The notes under the pieces: model-generated
Seen by the model: only the letters and a program-made list of their open reading frames with translations
The model's database searches: none
Told to the model about the DNA's origin: nothing
Assembly: GCF_014323705.1 (NCBI RefSeq)
Contig: NZ_JABVEC010000017.1
Coordinates: forward strand, 62,001 to 126,000
Direction of reading: 5' to 3'
Origin: Actinomadura alba
GTDB taxonomy: Bacteria; Actinomycetota; Actinomycetes; Streptosporangiales; Streptosporangiaceae
DNA: 64,000 nt
Position numbers and translations under genes: made by a program
Part shown: in pieces, positions 32,540 through 40,043 of the stretch
Layout: each line of letters starts with the position of its first letter
How positions within the stretch are numbered: the stretch's first letter is position 1

Positions 32540-32917
32540 ATGCCCGTCATCCGTACCGCCGAAGGTCGCAGTACCGAGACCCCCAACGCCGTGATGACCA
32601 CCCTGGCCTCGCCCACGCTCGGAGGCACGGGGCAGTCCCTGTGGCGCGTCGACATGCGCCCCGGCGCGCAGGGCCCGCTGCACGTCTTCGACACCGAGCA
32701 GATCTGGTCGGTCGTCGGGGGCGCCGCGACCGTCGAACTCGACGGCGAGACGTTCGGCGTCGGGCCCGGCGACACGGTCGTGATGCCACCGGCGGTGCAG
32801 CGGCAGATCACCGCCGACCCGCTGGCCGGCTTCGCCGCCGTCGTGACCGCCGCCGGGAACGCGCGGGCCGGTCTTCCCGACGGCACCGACAGGGGCGTGC
32901 CCCCCTGGATCGCCTGA
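32540..32917 (+). CDS. cupin-domain protein
   Basis: A 125-aa single-domain cupin. The barrel motifs are visible as DMRPGAQGPLHVFDTEQIWS and VGPGDTVVMPPAVQRQI. The first-motif His is kept (PLHVFD), but other metal ligands are less clear, so it may be a binding protein rather than an enzyme. GGAG lies 8 nt before ATG 32540. It is divergent from and probably repressed by the MarR protein. Overproduction of such cupins often relates to quenching a toxic phenolic or quinone, but nothing here proves it. Confidence 0.75.
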   Translation: MPVIRTAEGRSTETPNAVMTTLASPTLGGTGQSLWRVDMRPGAQGPLHVFDTEQIWSVVGGAATVELDGETFGVGPGDTVVMPPAVQRQITADPLAGFAAVVTAAGNARAGLPDGTDRGVPPWIA

Positions 32918-32934
32918 CCCCGGCCCCCACCGGC

Positions 32935-32940
32935 TAGCGT
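32935..32940 (+). promoter_or_regulatory. -10 element of a leaderless promoter for ppk2
   Basis: TAGCGT (TANNNT) ends 7 nt before ATG 32948 and there is no Shine-Dalgarno. The element begins 18 nt after the cupin stop, so PPK2 can be made independently of the MarR-controlled cupin gene. Confidence 0.5.
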
Positions 32941-32947
32941 GCGGGAC

Positions 32948-33760
32948 ATGGCTCGATCCGACGACGGCCGGCTGCCGCGCAAGCTGTACGAGAAGGAACT
33001 GCTCCGCCTGCAGGCCGAGCTGGTGAAGCTTCAGGAATGGGTGCGATCCGAGGGGGCCCGCGTCGTCGTGCTGTTCGAGGGCCGTGACGCGGCCGGCAAG
33101 GGCGGCACGATCAAGCGGATCACGGAGTACCTCAGCTCCCGTACGGTCCGCATCGCGGCGCTTCCGGTTCCGACGGAGCGGCAGCGGACGGAGTGGTACT
33201 TCCAGCGGTACGTCGAGCAGCTGCCCGCCGCCGGCGAGATCGTGCTGTTCGACCGCAGCTGGTACAACCGCGCGGGTGTGGAGCACGTGATGGGCTTCTG
33301 CACCAAGGAGGAGTACATGCGCTTCCTCCACCAGTGCCCCATCTTCGAGCGGCTCCTGGTGGAGGACGGCATCCTGCTGCGCAAGTACTGGCTCTCGGTG
33401 AGCGACGCCGAGCAGGAACGCCGGTTCCGGTCCCGGCTCGACGATCCGATGCGGCGGTGGAAGCTGTCGTCGATGGACCTCAAGTCGATCACCCACTGGG
33501 AGGACTACTCCCGCGCGAAGGACCAGATGTTCCTTTACACCGACACGCCTGAGGTGCCATGGTACGTCGTCGAGAGCGACGACAAGCGACGGGCGCGAAT
33601 CAACACGATCGCCCACCTGCTGTCGACCATCCCGTACCAGAAGGTCGAGCGGGAGCCGCTCGAGATCCCGGCGCGACCTCCGTCGCGGGGGTACGAGCGC
33701 CCGCCCCGCGACATGCAGACCTACGTGCCCGACCACGCCGCCAAGCTGATGTCGGCGTGA
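32948..33760 (+). CDS. ppk2: polyphosphate kinase 2
   Basis: A 270-aa PPK2. It has Walker A FEGRDAAGKGGTIKRI, the lid motif LSSRTVRIAALPVPTERQRT and Walker B IVLFDRSWYNRAGVEHVMGF, then the long C-terminal SITHWEDYSRAKDQMFLYTD. Length and motifs fit a single-domain class I PPK2, which uses inorganic polyphosphate to phosphorylate nucleoside diphosphates (usually GDP or ADP). It is soluble and cytoplasmic. Its promoter appears leaderless, so expression is probably independent of the cupin gene 30 nt upstream. Confidence 0.93.
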   Translation: MARSDDGRLPRKLYEKELLRLQAELVKLQEWVRSEGARVVVLFEGRDAAGKGGTIKRITEYLSSRTVRIAALPVPTERQRTEWYFQRYVEQLPAAGEIVLFDRSWYNRAGVEHVMGFCTKEEYMRFLHQCPIFERLLVEDGILLRKYWLSVSDAEQERRFRSRLDDPMRRWKLSSMDLKSITHWEDYSRAKDQMFLYTDTPEVPWYVVESDDKRRARINTIAHLLSTIPYQKVEREPLEIPARPPSRGYERPPRDMQTYVPDHAAKLMSA

Positions 33761-33826
33761 CCGAGTAGGCCGCCGTCGAACGGTTCAGTGCGGTTCAGAG
33801 CGGTTCAGCGAGGTCGGGACCCGCTG

Positions 33827-34036
33827 TCAGGCCGAGTACGCCGCCGGATCCTTGACGCTGCGGGTGAAGGTCCGCCAGGCGGCGGACCCGAAGCTCAGCA
33901 CGGGGCCGTCCGGGTTCTTGGAGTCGCGTACGGCGACCCCGCCGGGCAGGCCCGCGATCTCGACGCAGTCGCCGCTGTCGCCGCCGCTGTGGCTGCTCTT
34001 GCGCCACCGGGCGGCCGAAAGATCCACCGTGTTCAT
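33827..34036 (-). CDS. DUF397 protein
   Basis: A 69-aa DUF397 protein: ARWRKSSHSGGDSGDCVEIA, then VAVRDSKNPDGPVLSF and WRTFTRSV. These are the invariant motifs of the family. DUF397 genes are nearly always paired with XRE/DUF5753 regulators in actinomycetes, as here; in characterised cases the small protein opposes or modulates the regulator. ATG 34036 overlaps the XRE stop by 4 nt (ATGA), so both are made together. Confidence 0.92.
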   Translation of the reverse strand: MNTVDLSAARWRKSSHSGGDSGDCVEIAGLPGGVAVRDSKNPDGPVLSFGSAAWRTFTRSVKDPAAYSA

Positions 34037-34875
34037 GCGCTCTCCATCACCGCTGCGATCAGCTTCAGCGAGTCTCTTTCGGGCAGCGCCGCCGCCCGGA
34101 TCAGATCGAAGCGTACTGCGAGCGCCGCGACCTCGTCCGCCTTTCTGATCAGGAGCCCGTGCCCTCCGGCGCCCTCGAGATAGGCCACGTCCGGGGCGCC
34201 GTCGAAGGACAGGATCGTGAACGAGCCCTCGAGGCCGGGATAGGAACCCGTGTCGCCCGGAATCACCTGGATCGTGATTTCGGGCCGCTCGGCGACGTCC
34301 ATGAGCCGCTGGAGCTGGCCATGCATGATCGCTCGCTCGCCGATGCCGCGGCGGATGACCGTCTCATCGGTCAGCAGCCACAGCCGCGGCGGATCGTCCC
34401 GCTCCATGATCGCCTGGCGGTCCAGGCGCGAGGCGACCAGTTGATCCAGAGCGTCGAGCTTCTGCCCCGACCTCAGGACGTCCCGGGCGTACGCCTCCGT
34501 CTGCAGCAGCCCGGTGACCAACAGCGCCTCGAACTTGCGTACCGACGTCGCCTCGGCCTCGAGCCGGAGGAACGCCGGGAAGCCCGGCGGCAGCGCCAGG
34601 TGCCTGCCGGCGCGCCTGCTCTCCTCCCACATCCGGTGGAAGGTGCGCACGGGTGTCTTGAAATAAGTGTCGAGGTCGATCGAGAACGCCTCGGACGGCG
34701 ACTTCTCCCCGCTCTCCACCTTGCCGATCCACTGGCCGGAGCAGCCGAGCGCATCGCCGAGCTGCGGTCGCGAGAGCCCCGCCGCTTCGCGGTGGGCGCG
34801 CAGCAGTGCGCCGAAGGCCCTGATGAGGGGATCGCGGGTGAGGTCGCCTGGCCCTTGCGGCATAGGGGGTCCCAT
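34033..34875 (-). CDS. XRE-family regulator with DUF5753 domain
   Basis: A 280-aa regulator. Residues 20-75 form the XRE helix-turn-helix (LLRAHREAAGLSRPQLGDAL, GCSGQWIGKVESGEKSPSEA). The DUF5753 domain (about 100-270) follows with ARDVLRSGQKLD, ITIQVIPGDTGSYPGLEGSF and DVAYLEG. Such proteins are abundant in filamentous actinomycetes and influence development and antibiotic production (the BldB/AbaA-type DUF397 systems are examples). ATG 34875 or 34863 may be the true start. It is divergent from a pair of small unknown genes it may control. Confidence 0.9.
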   Translation of the reverse strand: MGPPMPQGPGDLTRDPLIRAFGALLRAHREAAGLSRPQLGDALGCSGQWIGKVESGEKSPSEAFSIDLDTYFKTPVRTFHRMWEESRRAGRHLALPPGFPAFLRLEAEATSVRKFEALLVTGLLQTEAYARDVLRSGQKLDALDQLVASRLDRQAIMERDDPPRLWLLTDETVIRRGIGERAIMHGQLQRLMDVAERPEITIQVIPGDTGSYPGLEGSFTILSFDGAPDVAYLEGAGGHGLLIRKADEVAALAVRFDLIRAAALPERDSLKLIAAVMESA

Positions 34876-35007
34876 GGTTCGTCACGTCCGGTGGTTTGCG
34901 TGGAAGCGGAACGGGGTGGGGCGCGGGTGTCACCGGCACGTCGCACAGCGTAACCGGAATGGGTGAGTGTGGGCGTGTCATTCCCCGGACACCTTGTGAG
35001 GCCTGTG

Positions 35008-35244
35008 ATGGACACCCGCACTCCCCCTGAGGACCACGCTCTGGCCCGGCTCCGCGCCGATCATCCAGGGCATCGGATCTGGCGATCCGTCCGATCGGAC
35101 GGCCTGCTCGGCGACTGGGTCGCGACACTCCATGATCCGGCGGCCGGGGTCGATGCGACGGTGATCTGCGACGGCCCCGAGGAACTGCGGGAGGCACTGG
35201 CCGTACAACGCACTCAGGCCGACCGGCTGAGACGGCCCCGATGA
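35008..35244 (+). CDS. small unknown protein, first of a coupled pair
   Basis: A 78-aa acidic/Arg-rich protein: DHALARLRADHPGHRIWRSV, then DGLLGDWVATLHDPAAGVDA and EELREALAVQRTQ. It reads like a compact alpha/beta fold; small proteins of this type are often found next to XRE/DUF397 genes in actinomycetes, but have no assigned role. GAGG precedes ATG 35008; GTG 35005 is possible. The gene overlaps its partner by ATGA. Fragments similar to its last helix occur at 2847-2897 beside the WWG paralogue. Confidence 0.65.
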   Translation: MDTRTPPEDHALARLRADHPGHRIWRSVRSDGLLGDWVATLHDPAAGVDATVICDGPEELREALAVQRTQADRLRRPR

Positions 35245-35507
35245 GGGCGAACGAGGTGGTCCGGGAGCGAGGGTGCCCATGGGAGGCCGTACGGGCGGCG
35301 GCCGTGTCGGGACTGCGGGAACGGTTCGGTGTGCCGGTGTGGTGGGGCGAGCACACCCGCATGTTCTGGGCGATGGTCACCGTCCAAGGCCGGCCGCGCC
35401 TCGTCGAGGCCATCACCCCGGAAGAGCTCGCCCGGGCCATCATGGGCGCCCGATCCTGGCCATGGCCGCCCGCCGAGCCGGTGACACCGCTTTGTCCGGA
35501 TAAATAA
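35241..35507 (+). CDS. small WWG-motif protein, second of a coupled pair
   Basis: An 88-aa protein: VSGLRERFGVPVWWGEHTRM, FWAMVTVQGRPRLVEAITPE, ELARAIMGAR. The core is shared with the gene at 2593-2835 (F-G-V-P-x-W-W-G, then a strand, L-V-E-A and EEL-x-R-x-I). The start codon overlaps the partner's stop (ATGA), so the two proteins are made in a fixed ratio and may form a complex. No known domain was recognised. Its position divergent to an XRE/DUF397 pair suggests control by that regulator. Confidence 0.65.
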   Translation: MRANEVVRERGCPWEAVRAAAVSGLRERFGVPVWWGEHTRMFWAMVTVQGRPRLVEAITPEELARAIMGARSWPWPPAEPVTPLCPDK

Positions 35508-35644
35508 GCATTCCGGAGCATCGCCGACAATTGCGCAATATGCATATCCCATCGGCCTGTGCAATCCAAAGAATGGGTTGTGAATCGCTCATGTGTTCGA
35601 TAGATTTAATGAAGGCCGGCGAGCTTTGATCGGGGGTGCTCCAG

Positions 35645-37280
35645 ATGACGATCCAGCAGGATCCCCCGTTGAGCTGGGAGGATCTTGCGGAGTTTCCTCC
35701 AGGCCCGCATCTGGCTTTCGCTCTCACCGGTGTGGATTTGGTGGGTTTGCCGGATGTGGAATTGGTCGCGGTGATGGTGGCCGCGCGGCGGCAGACGTCG
35801 TGGACGCAGTCGCTGGAGTTGGCGGCGGTGGCGGAGTTGTCACGACGCCGTCATGACCAGGAACGCGGCCTTGGCGCCCGCGGGATGGGCAACCTGCAGA
35901 TCAATGACATCGTGGTCGATGAGGTCGCGTTGACGCTGACGCTCACCGGAACTGCGGCGGCGGGGTGGGTGTGCCGAGCAGCTGGCCGAGGACCTGCCCG
36001 CGACCGGGGCGGCGCTGGCGGCCGGGCGGATCGATCTGCCCCGCGCGCAGGTGATCGCCGACGCCCTACGAGGGGTGAAGCGGGCAGTGGCCACCAAGGT
36101 CGAGGCCGCCCTGTCCGGTGAGGCCCCGGAGCTGACGACCGGGAAGCTACGCCACCGCGTCAAAGCGCTGATCAAGGCGATCGATCCCAAGGCGTTCCAG
36201 GAACGACGACGCGCCGCGCGTGCTGAACGCCGGCTGGAGTTGTTCGACAACTCCACCGGCACGAGCGATCTGGCGCTGCGCAACATCACCACCGAAGACG
36301 CCCACGCCCTCAAAACCGACGGCGACCCCCGACCCATCGACCACATCCGCGCCGACATCACCGAGAACCTCCTGCGCGGAACCACCCTGCCCGACGCCAT
36401 CCGCGAAGTCATCACCGGCGGCACGCACAACGCCGGCACCCCGGACGAGAAAGACCACGAAGCAGCCCACGTCGGCGGCGAGACCCCAGCCCATGAACCG
36501 GAACACACGGGCGGTGGCAGCACAGACCGCGAAGGCGCCCACGCCGGCGGCGACACCACAGAACACCAACCGGCCCACCATGGTGAAGGCCACGAACCCG
36601 CCCGCACAACTGGCACGACGAATCGTGAACCGGCCCACCATGGCGAAGACCGGGTACTGGGCCACACGGGCGACCGCACCACAGACCGTGAAGCCGCCCG
36701 CGAGGGCGGCGTAAGAGCGGACCTCGTGGCTGCGATGGATCGGCAGATCGCCCGGGCACTGGCCGGCCTCGCCGACGAGCACCTCACCACGATGCTGGCC
36801 CAAGCACGCCTCGACGGCAGGCTGGACGGACTCGCCCTGCTCACCGCCCAAGCAGCCCAGGCGATGGCCCAGGGCCTCAAAGAACTCCGCCACACGTGGT
36901 GCCAGAGCACCGGGGACAACACTCGCGAGCCCGCCAGTCGCGACACCGCCGACTCCGACGCCACCGGTCACGACACCGAGGTGCACGGGCACAACGGCTA
37001 CCGGCCGCCCGCCGCCATGCGGCGGCTCATCAATCAGCGCCATCCCAGGTGTGTGTTCCCGACCTGCAACGCGCGCTCCAGCCGCTGCGACCTCGACCAC
37101 ACCCGCCCCTACCACAAAGGCGGAACGACCTGCCGCTGCAACCTCGCACCACTCTGTCGCCGACATCACAAACTTAAGCAACATCGCCGGTGGCGGCTCT
37201 TTCAGCTTTGGCCCGGGCTGCTCATCTGGATCACACCCACCGGAACCTGGCACATCATCACACCCAACCTGCGGGAATGA
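35645..37280 (+). pseudogene. DUF222/HNH endonuclease gene interrupted by a frameshift
   Basis: The first frame starts MTIQQDPPLSWEDLAEFPPG and runs in normal DUF222 sequence to about 35970 (DEVALTLTLTGTAAAG). There the downstream family sequence (CAEQLAEDLPATGAALAAGR, IDLPRAQVIADALRG) is found one base further on, beside the run GGGGTGGG. Past the shift the frame continues to a proper HNH end (RCDLDHTRPYHKGGTTCRCN, LAPLCRRHHKLKQ). A His/Thr/Glu-rich linker with imperfect repeats (EPAHHGE) spans about 36430-36715. Either a one-base insertion inactivated the gene or it is a sequencing error in the G-run. These genes occur in many copies in actinomycetes and behave like mobile elements. Confidence 0.75.
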
Positions 37281-37407
37281 ACGTGAATTCGCAGTGGCAT
37301 ATTCGGCCGAATGCCCAATGTCGAATCCCGAAGCCCCGCTAGGGGCACCCTGCCGGAGAGTTCTATGTATTAGAGCTTCGGGGACGGTGCCATCCGACTG
37401 GGCGAAT

Positions 37408-37437
37408 TTGAGATTGTGTTGAACTGCGCAACATAAT
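37408..37437 (+). promoter_or_regulatory. promoter of the nitroreductase-family gene
   Basis: TTGAGA at 37408-37413 and CATAAT at 37432-37437 are separated by 18 bp, a fair match to a vegetative sigma-A promoter. Transcription would begin near 37444, about 20 nt before the ATG at 37463. The preceding stretch (37281-37400) holds only a small CCCC-GCTA-GGGG hairpin. Confidence 0.45.
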
Positions 37438-37462
37438 CCGTACGCGACGATGGGTGAACGCG

Positions 37463-37948
37463 ATGCCTCTTGAGGGCGAGTACGAGCCGAGTCCGGCGCA
37501 GTGGGTGCGCGAACAGGTCGAGCTGTATGAGAGTTCGGGCGGCACGCAGGGGACGACGCTCTGGGACACGGGCCTGCCCGTCGTCATTCTCACGACGCGC
37601 GGCGTGAAGAGCGGCAAGATCCGCAAGATCCCACTGATGCGCGTGGAGCACGAGGGGCGGTACGCGGCCGTGGCCTCGAAGGGCGGCTTCCCGCGTCACC
37701 CGGTCTGGTACTTCAACGTCAAGTCCGACCCGAACGTGGAGCTCCAGGACGGGTCCGTACGCCAGGACATGACGGCCCGTGAGATCACCGGGGGCGAGAA
37801 GGCCGAGTGGTGGGAGCGCGCGGTCGCCGCGTATCCGCCGTACGCTGAATACCAGGAGAAAACCGACCGTGTGATCCCCGTCTTCGTGCTGGAGCCCGCG
37901 TCCGTGGCAGGGTCGGCGGACGCCCCACCATCGTCAACGAGGACCTGA
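37463..37948 (+). CDS. nitroreductase/deazaflavin-dependent oxidoreductase family protein
   Basis: A 161-aa split-barrel protein of the Ddn type: EGEYEPSPAQWVREQVELYE, LTTRGVKSGKIRKIPLMRVE, GRYAAVASKGGFPRHPVWYF, NVKSDPNVELQDG. These are the conserved motifs for binding F420. Members reduce a range of substrates with F420H2. ATG 37463 matches the family start. The last ~18 residues (VAGSADAPPSSTRT) are not family-like: they are read out of frame from a fused recombinase relic, so the original stop has been lost. Confidence 0.85.
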   Translation: MPLEGEYEPSPAQWVREQVELYESSGGTQGTTLWDTGLPVVILTTRGVKSGKIRKIPLMRVEHEGRYAAVASKGGFPRHPVWYFNVKSDPNVELQDGSVRQDMTAREITGGEKAEWWERAVAAYPPYAEYQEKTDRVIPVFVLEPASVAGSADAPPSSTRT

Positions 37949-38122
37949 TCCGCGCAACCCGCGACATGCTGCGCAACCCGGCCAGTAGCGTGACCACCAT
38001 CGCCAGATCCTCGGTGTCTCCGTGGGCCATCTTCCCGATCAGAGCGTGATCGAGTTCGTTCAGCGGAACCGTACGGCGGCGCCGTGTTCGGAAGTGCCTC
38101 CGGCTGGTGCGGGAACAAGGAC
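37904..38122 (+). pseudogene. relic of a serine recombinase/resolvase C-terminus
   Basis: In a frame different from the nitroreductase, bases 37907-38015 read GGRPTIVNEDLIRATRDMLR and then NPASSVTTIA. After a one-base slip near 38010 the sequence continues ILGVSVGHLPDQ, ending at a TAG at 38120-38122. This is the C-terminal helix-turn-helix of Hin/Tn3-type resolvases (GGRP...LLxxPxxTVTxIARxLGVSxxTLYR). The catalytic domain is missing. The joint with the nitroreductase end gives the latter a foreign tail. Confidence 0.55.
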
Positions 38123-38185
38123 CTAGACAATCGTCACGTCGGGCACTCTTGCGGGAGCGCGTCCGGGCCCGGATCGGCCGGTCGG

Positions 38186-38995
38186 TCAGGGGCGGCAGGA
38201 GATCTCGCCGTGCAGGATGGTGAACCAACCGTCCTCCGCCGCGCCCCAGGCACGCCACGCGTCGGAGAGGCGCTCAAGATCGTCCCGGGTGGCATGCCCC
38301 CCGCTCATCGCCCGCTCGGCGAAGGCGGATCGCACGACGCGTTCCGACCACGTCTCGCTCCACCAGGCACGGTCGTCGGGAGTCGAGAAGCACCAGACGG
38401 AACCAGTCGAGGTGATGTCCCGGAAACCGGCCTGCTGTGCCCAGGAGAGCAGGCGACGCCCCGCGTCGGGCTCGCCGCCGTTCGCCCGTGCGACGCGACG
38501 GTACAGCGACAGCCACTCGTCCAGACCCGGTGTGGCCGGGTACCAGGTCATGGCGGCGTAGTCGGCGTCACGCGCGGCCACGATCCCGTCCGCCGCGCAG
38601 ACCCGCCGCATCTCCCGCAGTGCCCCGACCGGATCAGTGACGTGCTGCAGGACCTGATGGGCGTGGACGACGTCGAAGGTCTCATCGGGATAGGGCAGCG
38701 CGTGGACGTCCGCGACCGCGAATTCGACGTTGTCCAGCCCGCGCTCGGCCGCCAGTCGGCCGGCTTCCTCCAGCACGTCGGGAGCGGCGTCGACGGCGGT
38801 CACGACGCCGGGAGCCACGAGCGCCGCCAGATCCGCAGTGATCGTCGCCGGGCCGCAGCCGACGTCCAGCAACGAGACACCCGGCCGCAGCCGCTCGATC
38901 AGGTAGGCCGCCGAGTTCCCGGCGGTGCGCCATCGGTGCGACCGCAGCACCGACGCATGATGCCCGTGCGTGTAGACGGCGTTCTCTTCGGCCAT
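38186..38995 (-). CDS. class I SAM-dependent methyltransferase
   Basis: A 269-aa methyltransferase of the UbiE/Methyltransf_11 type. Motif I is VSLLDVGCGPATITADLAAL (SAM loop). The acidic end of beta-2 lies in VTAVDAAPDVLEEA, and ALPYPDETFDVVHAHQVLQH and ALREMRRVCAADGIVAARDA form motifs post-I to III. The substrate is unknown. ATG 38995 is preferred over 39061 because of GGAGGGAG just upstream and because the extra N-terminus would run through a palindrome at 39048-39085. That palindrome 53 bp upstream is probably its operator. Confidence 0.88.
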   Translation of the reverse strand: MAEENAVYTHGHHASVLRSHRWRTAGNSAAYLIERLRPGVSLLDVGCGPATITADLAALVAPGVVTAVDAAPDVLEEAGRLAAERGLDNVEFAVADVHALPYPDETFDVVHAHQVLQHVTDPVGALREMRRVCAADGIVAARDADYAAMTWYPATPGLDEWLSLYRRVARANGGEPDAGRRLLSWAQQAGFRDITSTGSVWCFSTPDDRAWWSETWSERVVRSAFAERAMSGGHATRDDLERLSDAWRAWGAAEDGWFTILHGEISCRP

Positions 38996-39047
38996 GCGGG
39001 CTCCCTCCCGAGTACGGCTTGGGCCGGTGCCCGAACAATACTCGCTC

Positions 39048-39085
39048 ATCTCATATAGCAAGAGATATGTCTTGCTATATGAGAT
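39048..39085. promoter_or_regulatory. 38-bp palindrome upstream of the methyltransferase gene
   Basis: ATCTCATATAGCAAGA, a 6-bp spacer GATATG and the exact reverse complement form a perfect dyad with 16-bp arms. It is far more A/T-rich than the surrounding DNA. It is 53 bp upstream of ATG 38995 and 173 bp upstream of the divergent lipoprotein gene. The half site (AGCAAGA-N6-TCTTGCT) resembles PadR- or MarR-like operators, but no regulator gene adjoins it, so the binder is encoded elsewhere. A 16-bp RNA hairpin is the alternative. Confidence 0.65.
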
Positions 39086-39257
39086 CTCGGGCGTCGACGA
39101 CGTTACCCGGTTGCGGCGGTGGCGGCGGACCGGCTGCCCGAGTTCGTCACCTGACCTTTATTCCGCGCCGACCATTTCGACGCCTCCGTCAACGAGCATT
39201 GCTCTCAGGCTGCGGCGATTCACCTGGACCGGCAATGGCAACCGGAGGTGCGTCAAG

Positions 39258-40019
39258 ATGCGAACGGCGGCGAGGGCATGCATCGCCGGGTTGATGATGC
39301 TCCCGGTCATCGCGGGATGCTCGGAGCGGGACCCGACCGACGCGATCGACGACGAAGGCCGGAGGACCGTGGAAGACGTCATCGCGGAGATGCAGCGAGC
39401 GGGCTACGAGTTCTCCACGTCGGTGAACTTCGCCCGAGAGGTCGAGCAACGGCTCGAGATGCACCGGCCCGACACAGTGGATGTTCTCGAGACCGCCGGA
39501 GACCCGTTGAAGGACCGCGGCACCGTGACGGTGAGGATCTCGTTGACCGCGTCATACGGCCGCATGTTCGCCTCCACTCAGATAACCGCCGGCCGGTGTT
39601 ACCGGTTCACGTTCGAGAGGTATCGCCACACCCTCGAATACCGCAAGGTCATCTGTTCCGGTGGGCCGGCGCTGGTGCTCCCGAAGCGCACGCCCGCTCC
39701 GGAGCTGCCGGACGACGCGGAGCGGAAGCTCGAAGCGGCCCTCGATCGGTTGCGGGGCGCCGATCGCCGCGACGCCGCGGCCGTGCGGGCGGCGGCCGAG
39801 CGCTCTGTCCGTGGCCCGGGCCTGATGCACGAGGTGGCCGTCGGGAACGGCTGGATCGGCGTGACCGTCAGCGCGGGACGTTACGAGTGCCTCATGGCCC
39901 GGGTGAGCGCGAAGGACGTCGAGGCCTGGCGCCCCCCGCGCGTGTATCTGCAAGAGGGCGAGATGGGCTGCTCCGTGGAGGCGGCGGCCGCCGGACTGGT
40001 CCAGCGGCCGCCGCACTGA
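39258..40019 (+). CDS. putative lipoprotein of unknown function
   Basis: A 253-aa exported protein. The start ATG 39258 has GGAGG 9 nt upstream. The N-terminus MRTAARACIAGLMMLPVIAG followed by Cys is a signal peptide with lipobox (VIAGC), so it should be anchored to the outer face of the membrane. The mature part is mostly alpha/beta with two Cys (AGRCYRF, KVICSGG) and later YECLM and EMGCSVEA. No domain was recognised. A Ser/Glu linker follows the lipid anchor. It is monocistronic. Confidence 0.7.
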   Translation: MRTAARACIAGLMMLPVIAGCSERDPTDAIDDEGRRTVEDVIAEMQRAGYEFSTSVNFAREVEQRLEMHRPDTVDVLETAGDPLKDRGTVTVRISLTASYGRMFASTQITAGRCYRFTFERYRHTLEYRKVICSGGPALVLPKRTPAPELPDDAERKLEAALDRLRGADRRDAAAVRAAAERSVRGPGLMHEVAVGNGWIGVTVSAGRYECLMARVSAKDVEAWRPPRVYLQEGEMGCSVEAAAAGLVQRPPH

Positions 40020-40043
40020 ACGGGCGCCTCGGGGGTGGTTCCG

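Noticed and set aside
36430..36715. Short direct repeats that might be CRISPR-like
   Set aside because: They are imperfect and in phase with codons for a His/Thr/Glu-rich linker (EPAHHGE-type) in the DUF222/HNH protein; there are no uniform repeats or spacers.
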